A stretch of 5,164 nt of DNA, taken from RYN-433 sp036558265. GTDB lineage: Bacteria; Planctomycetota; Phycisphaerae; Tepidisphaerales; Tepidisphaeraceae. The notes beneath the pieces were generated by a model, which ran no database searches, was not told the DNA's origin, and saw only the letters and a program-made list of their open reading frames with translations. How positions within the stretch are numbered: the first letter of the stretch is position 1; the number at the start of each line of letters is the position of its first letter. The translations under genes were made by a program, and so were the position numbers. The stretch is from contig DATBFY010000230.1 in NCBI GenBank assembly GCA_036558265.1, positions 1 through 5,164 on the forward strand, written 5' to 3'. This document shows, piece after piece, positions 1-3,367 of this stretch.

Positions 1-7
1 ATACAGC

Positions 8-15
8 GGGGAGAG
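8..15 (+). promoter_or_regulatory. Ribosome binding site for the TTG-started gene
   Basis: GGGGAGAG lies 6 bases before the TTG at 22. It is the only reason to prefer this rare start codon in a frame that is otherwise open to the left edge of the window. Confidence 0.55.
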
Positions 16-21
16 CAACAG

Positions 22-546
22 TTGCCCTACGAATGGCGTCAACATCCGAAGCTTCAAGGCCGCCTGCATCCGCAGCATCCGGACGATGTGCAGGTCATCG
101 TTCACGACGGCGGCCCGCGCATGACCGACAGACGGCCCGAAGCGGTGTGGGTGAAGATTGTCGCGAGTGAATCGAACGTCTTCACGGGCGAGGTTTTGAA
201 TCAACCACAGCAACTGACCTCCGTCAAACAAGGCGATCGCATTCAATTTGTGGTCCCTGATTCCGGTGAACACCCGTTGATGGTCCGGCCAAAGTATTTG
301 AAGGAGCGCCCGGCGTGGATCATTCATCCGTGCGATAAGTGTGGTCTGTCCGAGTTGTTTGATGCGCCTTCCGATCTCATGGCGAAGGTTTTTCCGAACC
401 TACCGCCGGGATCGATGATGGAGATGTTCACGGCGTTCTGTGGTGCGTGTGGCGGAGTTCAAGGCGTGGAACTCGCCGGCGATAGAACTGGACAGAAAAC
501 GGCCGCGCCGCGTACTTCGAAACGGTGGTGGCAGTTCTGGAGATGA
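22..546 (+). CDS. DUF2314-like small protein with two CxxC pairs (hypothetical)
   Basis: Function unknown. Residues about 40-80 (EAVWVKIVAS, then FTGEVLNQPQQL, then VKQGDRIQFVVP) follow the pattern of the DUF2314/YegJ family: a Trp-Val strand, a 'G-x-L-N-x-P' turn and a 'GD-x-(V/I)-x-F' strand. After this come two cysteine pairs, C104-xx-C107 and C140-xx-C143, which could bind a zinc ion. The protein ends in an aromatic, basic stretch (KRWWQFWR). There is no signal peptide or membrane segment, so it is probably cytoplasmic. The TTG start at 22 is chosen because GGGGAGAG lies 6 bases upstream; the frame stays open to the window edge with no ATG, so an upstream start cannot be excluded. The gene is small, has no visible promoter, and its stop is followed within 20 bp by an attC-like palindrome, which would fit an integron gene cassette. 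The DUF2314 assignment is moderately sure; the zinc site is inferred. Confidence 0.8.
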   Translation: MPYEWRQHPKLQGRLHPQHPDDVQVIVHDGGPRMTDRRPEAVWVKIVASESNVFTGEVLNQPQQLTSVKQGDRIQFVVPDSGEHPLMVRPKYLKERPAWIIHPCDKCGLSELFDAPSDLMAKVFPNLPPGSMMEMFTAFCGACGGVQGVELAGDRTGQKTAAPRTSKRWWQFWR

Positions 547-562
547 CGGCGGTGCGGCCGCT

Positions 563-658
563 GTATAACCCGACACTGCACTGGACCGGGGCCACTACGG
601 TCCTTGTAATTCGAACGCAGGTCGTCGGCCCCGGCCAGTGAATGCTGATCCGTTATTG
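563..658 (+). other. attC-like recombination site (candidate integron cassette end)
   Basis: This is an imperfect palindrome directly after the stop of the first gene. The left outer box GTATAAC (563-569) and the right outer box GTTATTG (652-658) are complementary over five bases ending in AAC/GTT. The inner arms CACTGGACCGGGGCC (579-593) and GGCCCCGGCCAGTG (627-640) pair perfectly over 14 bp except for one extra A at 585 on the left arm. The spacers between boxes are 9 and 11 bases. The 33-base inner loop can form a second small stem (597-604 with 619-625). Paired R boxes, an unpaired spacer, paired L boxes with an extrahelical base on the left arm and a variable terminal structure are the known architecture of integron attC sites; 96 bp is within their usual size range. 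Against it: the R boxes fit the RYYYAAC/GTTRRRY consensus only partly, the spacer is long, and no integrase or second site is in view. It may instead be an unrelated hairpin or a terminator without a T-run. Confidence 0.5.
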
Positions 659-688
659 AACCGGCGATTCTGCCGATGAAATGGGGGC

Positions 689-1204
689 ATGCTCGCCCTC
701 TCCATCCGCCAGCCCTTCGCCGAGTTGATCCTGCGCGGGATCAAGACGGTCGAGTACCGCAGCCGGCCGACGCGGGTCATCGGCCGGCGGTTTTACATCT
801 ACGCGACCAAAGGAAATAGAGGTCAGAGATCGGAAGTCAAAGATCAGCCTGACCGCTGGCCTCTGACCTCTGCTGCTCTGCTCTGGTCGCGCGACCTGGC
901 CGTGCCGGCGGGCGAGGCGCCGCCGCCGCCCGCGTGGATGATCGAGCTGGCCGAGCAGGTGGGGATGATCGAGCCGGGGGCGCTGGCGCTCCTGCCCCGG
1001 GGCGTGATCGTCGGCAGCGCGGTCGTGGAGAGGGTCGAAGAGATCAGAGGTCAGCGGTCAGAGGGCAGCAAAGGCGGCGGTCTGACCTCTGATCTCCGAC
1101 CTCTGACCTCTATTTTCGCCTGGCATCTGGCCGACGTCGAGCGGGCCAGGGCACTTCGCAAGCCGGCGGGTCGTCCCCAGCCGGTGTGGTTCAATCCTTT
1201 CTGA
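689..1204 (+). CDS. ASCH-domain protein carrying two in-frame palindromic-repeat insertions
   Basis: ASCH domains are small beta-barrels related to the PUA fold and are thought to bind RNA or modified nucleotides; the exact role here is unknown. The start is strongly supported by the N-terminus LSIRQPFAELILRGIKTVEYRS (residues 4-25, with the usual break between the two halves), a family hallmark. Further conserved parts are RRFYIYA (33-39), LPRGVIVGSAVVERV (102-116), FAWHLADVERARALRKP (143-159) and the C-terminal PQPVWFNPF (163-171). Residues 44-61 and 120-141 do not look like ASCH sequence. They are encoded by palindromic repeats and sit where family members have variable loops; without them the protein would be about 131 residues. 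The upstream GGGGG before the ATG is a weak ribosome site. The gene starts 31 bp after the attC-like palindrome and could be the next cassette or the chromosomal neighbour. No second attC-like site was found after its stop. Whether the protein still folds with both inserts is not known, but the frame is intact. Confidence 0.88.
   Translation: MLALSIRQPFAELILRGIKTVEYRSRPTRVIGRRFYIYATKGNRGQRSEVKDQPDRWPLTSAALLWSRDLAVPAGEAPPPPAWMIELAEQVGMIEPGALALLPRGVIVGSAVVERVEEIRGQRSEGSKGGGLTSDLRPLTSIFAWHLADVERARALRKPAGRPQPVWFNPF
818..871 (+). repeat. Palindromic repeat copy 1, in frame within the ASCH gene (54 bp)
   Basis: The ends are a perfect 11-bp inverted repeat: AGAGGTCAGAG (818-828) and CTCTGACCTCT (861-871). 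Inside, GTCA (836-839) can pair with TGAC (850-853). The element is exactly 18 codons and encodes RGQRSEVKDQPDRWPLTS (residues 44-61), between the conserved strand FYIYA and the next part of the domain. It is made of imperfect copies of a roughly 7-10-base GGTCAGA-like word, with the complement words on the other side. Confidence 0.85.
1046..1111 (+). repeat. Palindromic repeat copy 2, in frame within the ASCH gene (66 bp)
   Basis: It begins with AGAGGTCAG and ends with CTGACCTCT, as copy 1 does, and in the same codon phase (AGA-GGT-CAG and CTG-ACC-TCT). It encodes 22 residues (120-141) that open with RGQRSEG and close with LTSDLRPLTS. A 14-bp perfect inverted repeat, AGATCAGAGGTCAG (1041-1054) with CTGACCTCTGATCT (1082-1095), overlaps the left boundary by 5 bases. 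The right arm holds two tandem CTGACCTCT words (1082-1090 and 1103-1111), so alternative hairpins are possible. The insert sits between GSAVVERVEEI and FAWHLADVE, a loop between conserved parts of the domain. Confidence 0.85.
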
Positions 1205-1236
1205 CCGGCGCGACGCGGCCGTGGCGAGCAATGGGT

Positions 1237-1255
1237 AGAGGTCAGATGTCAGAAG
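1237..1255 (+). repeat. Half copy of the same palindromic repeat
   Basis: AGAGGTCAGATGTCAGAAG contains the left-end word AGAGGTCAG and a second degenerate GTCAGA word. No matching CTGACCTCT arm follows before the next gene, so this is a partial or decayed copy. It lies 33 bp after the ASCH stop codon, in the gap between the two converging genes. The rest of that gap (1205-1293) shows no clear rho-independent terminator for either gene. Confidence 0.6.
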
Positions 1256-1293
1256 ATAACGCGCGTCCCTCGGCGTGCGTGCGTCGCATCCGG

Positions 1294-2088
1294 CTACTTC
1301 GCCGCCAGGTGGTCCTTTAACCCGCACTTATCGAGCTTCCGGATTCCCTCCACGACACTCTCCGCGTTCGCTTGCGCTCCCGCCGGAGTCGTGTGGGTGT
1401 GGTCCGTGGGCCCGAAGTATCCCTCGGCCACCTTCTTCTCTCCCTCCGCATCGTACTTGTCGGCGATGATCGCGTTCAGGTCGATGAAGAACGCCCCGCC
1501 GCCTTCCGCCGCCTCGCCGGCCCATTTGCCGTAATCCCGCCCGGCCCGCGCGACCTTCCCATCCCGCCAGATGTTCCGCGGGATCGGCGAGCAGACGATC
1601 GCCGTCGCCCCCCTGGCCTTGGCATCCGCGACATATTTGCGCAGGTACCAGCCGTACGAGTGGACGACCTCCTTCTGCCCCGTCGTCGGGTTGGTGATCT
1701 CCTGTGATTCGTCGCCGTTGCCCTTGATCGACGCCCGGTTCCGCCCGCCCGGCGCGCCGGTCAGCGGCCCGCCGTCGTTGTGCCCGAACTGCATGATCAC
1801 GAAATCCCCCGGCTTCACCTGGTCCAAAACCTTTCCCCACAGCCCCTCGGTCAGGAACGTCCGGCTGCTCCGCCCGCCCAGGGCCCGGTTCTCCACGCGG
1901 ATTTTCGACGGATCAAACATCGCTTTGATCGGATCTCCCCACCCCACCTGCCCCCTGGTCCCGTTCCGCACGGTCGAGTCGCCGATGATGAACAGCGTCG
2001 GCAACCGTTTCTGATCCTTCGCATCGTCGGCCGCGTAGGAGGCCGTCGCGATCAAGACGAACAACGCGGCAATCGAAAGCGTTCGCAT
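1294..2088 (-). CDS. Secreted SGNH-hydrolase, rhamnogalacturonan-acetylesterase-like (single domain)
   Basis: This is a predicted carbohydrate esterase removing O-acetyl groups from a polysaccharide outside the cytoplasm. The family resembles CE12/GDSL-type rhamnogalacturonan acetylesterases, so acetylated pectin (RG-I) is a plausible but unproven substrate. A signal peptide is clear: MR, a hydrophobic core, then SYA with cleavage likely after A19. Catalytic motifs are complete: GDST with nucleophile S38 (36-39), LGGRSSRTF with oxyanion Gly at 71-72, GHND with N104 (102-105), and DHTHT with D229 and H232 as the acid-histidine pair. The length of 264 residues suits a one-domain enzyme. The ATG at 2088 is preceded by GGAAGGAAAG. 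It is the last gene of a leftward set, 30 bp after the two-domain esterase, and probably co-transcribed with it. The two are clear paralogues but differ in the loop after GHND, where this one carries a long Gly/Asn-rich insertion (about 106-140), suggesting different substrate fine-specificity. The fold is certain; the substrate is inferred. Confidence 0.92.
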   Translation of the reverse strand: MRTLSIAALFVLIATASYAADDAKDQKRLPTLFIIGDSTVRNGTRGQVGWGDPIKAMFDPSKIRVENRALGGRSSRTFLTEGLWGKVLDQVKPGDFVIMQFGHNDGGPLTGAPGGRNRASIKGNGDESQEITNPTTGQKEVVHSYGWYLRKYVADAKARGATAIVCSPIPRNIWRDGKVARAGRDYGKWAGEAAEGGGAFFIDLNAIIADKYDAEGEKKVAEGYFGPTDHTHTTPAGAQANAESVVEGIRKLDKCGLKDHLAAK

Positions 2089-2091
2089 GCT

Positions 2092-2101
2092 CTTTCCTTC
2101 C
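2092..2101 (-). promoter_or_regulatory. Ribosome binding site of the single-domain esterase
   Basis: Read on the minus strand this is GGAAGGAAAG, ending 3 bases before the ATG at 2088; the purine-rich core GGAAGG is 7-8 bases from the start. It lies entirely in the 30-bp gap after the upstream gene's stop, so the downstream gene has its own translation signal within a shared transcript. Confidence 0.6.
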
Positions 2102-2118
2102 TGACGCGATTGTCAATT

Positions 2119-3327
2119 TCATTCCGGACGATTCGCCTTCTTCATCGGACTGGCCGGCACATCGAACCGATCGATCGGATCCGGCCGCGCGGGATCAAAG
2201 CTCCCCACATCCTCCGCCAATTCGTTTGCCAACCCAAGCTTCGCCTGCCTGATCCCCTCCACCACGCACTTGGCCAGCTCATAGCTCCCGTAATTGTCAT
2301 GATGCGTGTTGTCCCCCGGCGCGAACGCCCGCTTCGATTCCTCCGGCCCCATCGCCTGATAAAACCTGTGGCTCATCGCATTGAGATCGATCAGCGGCAC
2401 CTTCTCCTCTGCCGCCACCCGCCGCACCGCCTCGGGGAAATCGCCCAGGTTGTTGACGATCTTTCCGTCCGGCCCAAAGCTCCGCCGCGACACTGGCGTG
2501 ATCAGCACCGGCGTCGCCCCGCGCCGCCGTGCCTCGGCCACGTATTTCCGCAACGAATCCGCGTACGTCGTGAACGCCCCCGCGCCCGGCGTCTTGTCCT
2601 TCTGGTCGTTGTGCCCGAACTGCACGAACAGGTAATCCCCCGCCTTGATCGTCGAAAGGATCTTGTCGATCCGCTTCGCGCCGCTGAAGGACTTGAGCGA
2701 TTCCCCCGATTCCGCATGGTTCGCCACCGCCACCGTCGGCTTGAAGAACCGCGGCAGCATCTGTCCCCAGGAGTTGTACGGCTCGCTGGATTGATCGGTC
2801 ACCGTCGAATCGCCCGCGAGATAAACCGTGATCGTCTCCGGCGGCGCCGGCGAGACTTCCACCGTTCGCACCGCGGGATGCGGACCCGAGAACTCCAGCG
2901 TCAGCTTGTCGTCCCAGTGCAGGTAATCCCGCTCCCGCGCCTTGAGCCGCACCCGCCCGCCGTCCGGCAAGTCGGGCCGGCGCACGTTTACCACGAAGCT
3001 CCGCTGGACGACCTGCCCCGGCGACACGCGCACGCTCTCCAGCATCAACCGCCGTGATTCAGCCTTGACCGTCGTATCCGACGCCCCGTCGCCACCGAGC
3101 GTCACCGTGATCCGCCAATTCCCCTCTGCCGCCGCCACCGAGAAGTAAAACGGCTCCTTCGCCGTGACAAACCCCTTCGCCATCACCGGCTTCGAGCCCA
3201 GATCAAACCCGTGCCCGCGCTGGGGTGAGTAAACTCCTTCGCCATCTTCCAGCGCAAACGTATCCCCTCGCGCAGCGCTTTGGAGAAAGACACAACTCAG
3301 CACGACGATCATCGTGCGAACGATCAT
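2119..3327 (-). CDS. Secreted two-domain SGNH esterase (beta-sandwich plus rhamnogalacturonan-acetylesterase-like domain)
   Basis: This is a predicted extracytoplasmic polysaccharide deacetylase. An N-terminal signal peptide (MIVRTMIVVLSCVFLQSAA) is followed by a beta-rich domain of about 140 residues. Its opening, GVYSPQRGHGFDLG (31-44), resembles the galactose-binding-like domain found before the catalytic domain in multi-domain rhamnogalacturonan acetylesterases. The catalytic domain covers about 165-370: GDST with nucleophile S174 (172-175), NHAESGESLKSF with oxyanion Gly near 208, GHND with N240 (238-241), and DNTHHDNYGSYELA with D339 and H342 as the acid-histidine pair. All four SGNH blocks are present, so it should be active. 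A proline-rich tail of about 30 residues (DPARPDPIDRFD) follows and has no assignment. The start at 3327 has only a weak ribosome site; ATG codon 6 (3312) is an alternative. It lies 40 bp after the stop of the giant repeat protein and 30 bp before the second esterase, so an operon is likely. The substrate (pectin RG-I or another acetylated glycan) is inferred from family. Confidence 0.92.
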   Translation of the reverse strand: MIVRTMIVVLSCVFLQSAARGDTFALEDGEGVYSPQRGHGFDLGSKPVMAKGFVTAKEPFYFSVAAAEGNWRITVTLGGDGASDTTVKAESRRLMLESVRVSPGQVVQRSFVVNVRRPDLPDGGRVRLKARERDYLHWDDKLTLEFSGPHPAVRTVEVSPAPPETITVYLAGDSTVTDQSSEPYNSWGQMLPRFFKPTVAVANHAESGESLKSFSGAKRIDKILSTIKAGDYLFVQFGHNDQKDKTPGAGAFTTYADSLRKYVAEARRRGATPVLITPVSRRSFGPDGKIVNNLGDFPEAVRRVAAEEKVPLIDLNAMSHRFYQAMGPEESKRAFAPGDNTHHDNYGSYELAKCVVEGIRQAKLGLANELAEDVGSFDPARPDPIDRFDVPASPMKKANRPE

Positions 3328-3367
3328 GTGCCGCAGTCTACCCGCCCCGTTCGCCTTCTTTCCAGCG

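Noticed and set aside
214..222. CTGACCTCC in the first gene as another copy of the palindromic repeat
   Set aside because: Only one arm word, with a mismatch at its end, and it encodes LTSVKQGD within a conserved part of the DUF2314-like core, so it is best explained by chance.
597..625. tRNA-like fragment because of TTCGAAC at 610-616
   Set aside because: There is no acceptor stem, D-arm or anticodon arm around it; the bases fall in the loop of the attC-like palindrome.
1058..1327. Minus-strand open frame whose end reads RGQRSE-like peptide
   Set aside because: The peptide arises because the palindrome reads alike on both strands. The frame overlaps the ASCH gene and the end of the esterase gene and has no support as a gene.
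1780..3057. Long plus-strand open frame of 425 codons opposite the two esterase genes
   Set aside because: It overlaps both esterases in antisense, is full of Arg, Pro and His as expected for the complement of GC-rich genes, and shows no domain. The minus-strand genes have complete catalytic motifs and signal peptides.
3292..3327. Lipoprotein signal in the two-domain esterase (VLSC at residues 9-12)
   Set aside because: The cysteine comes too early, with too short a hydrophobic stretch before it; a normal signal peptide cut near residues 19-21 fits better.
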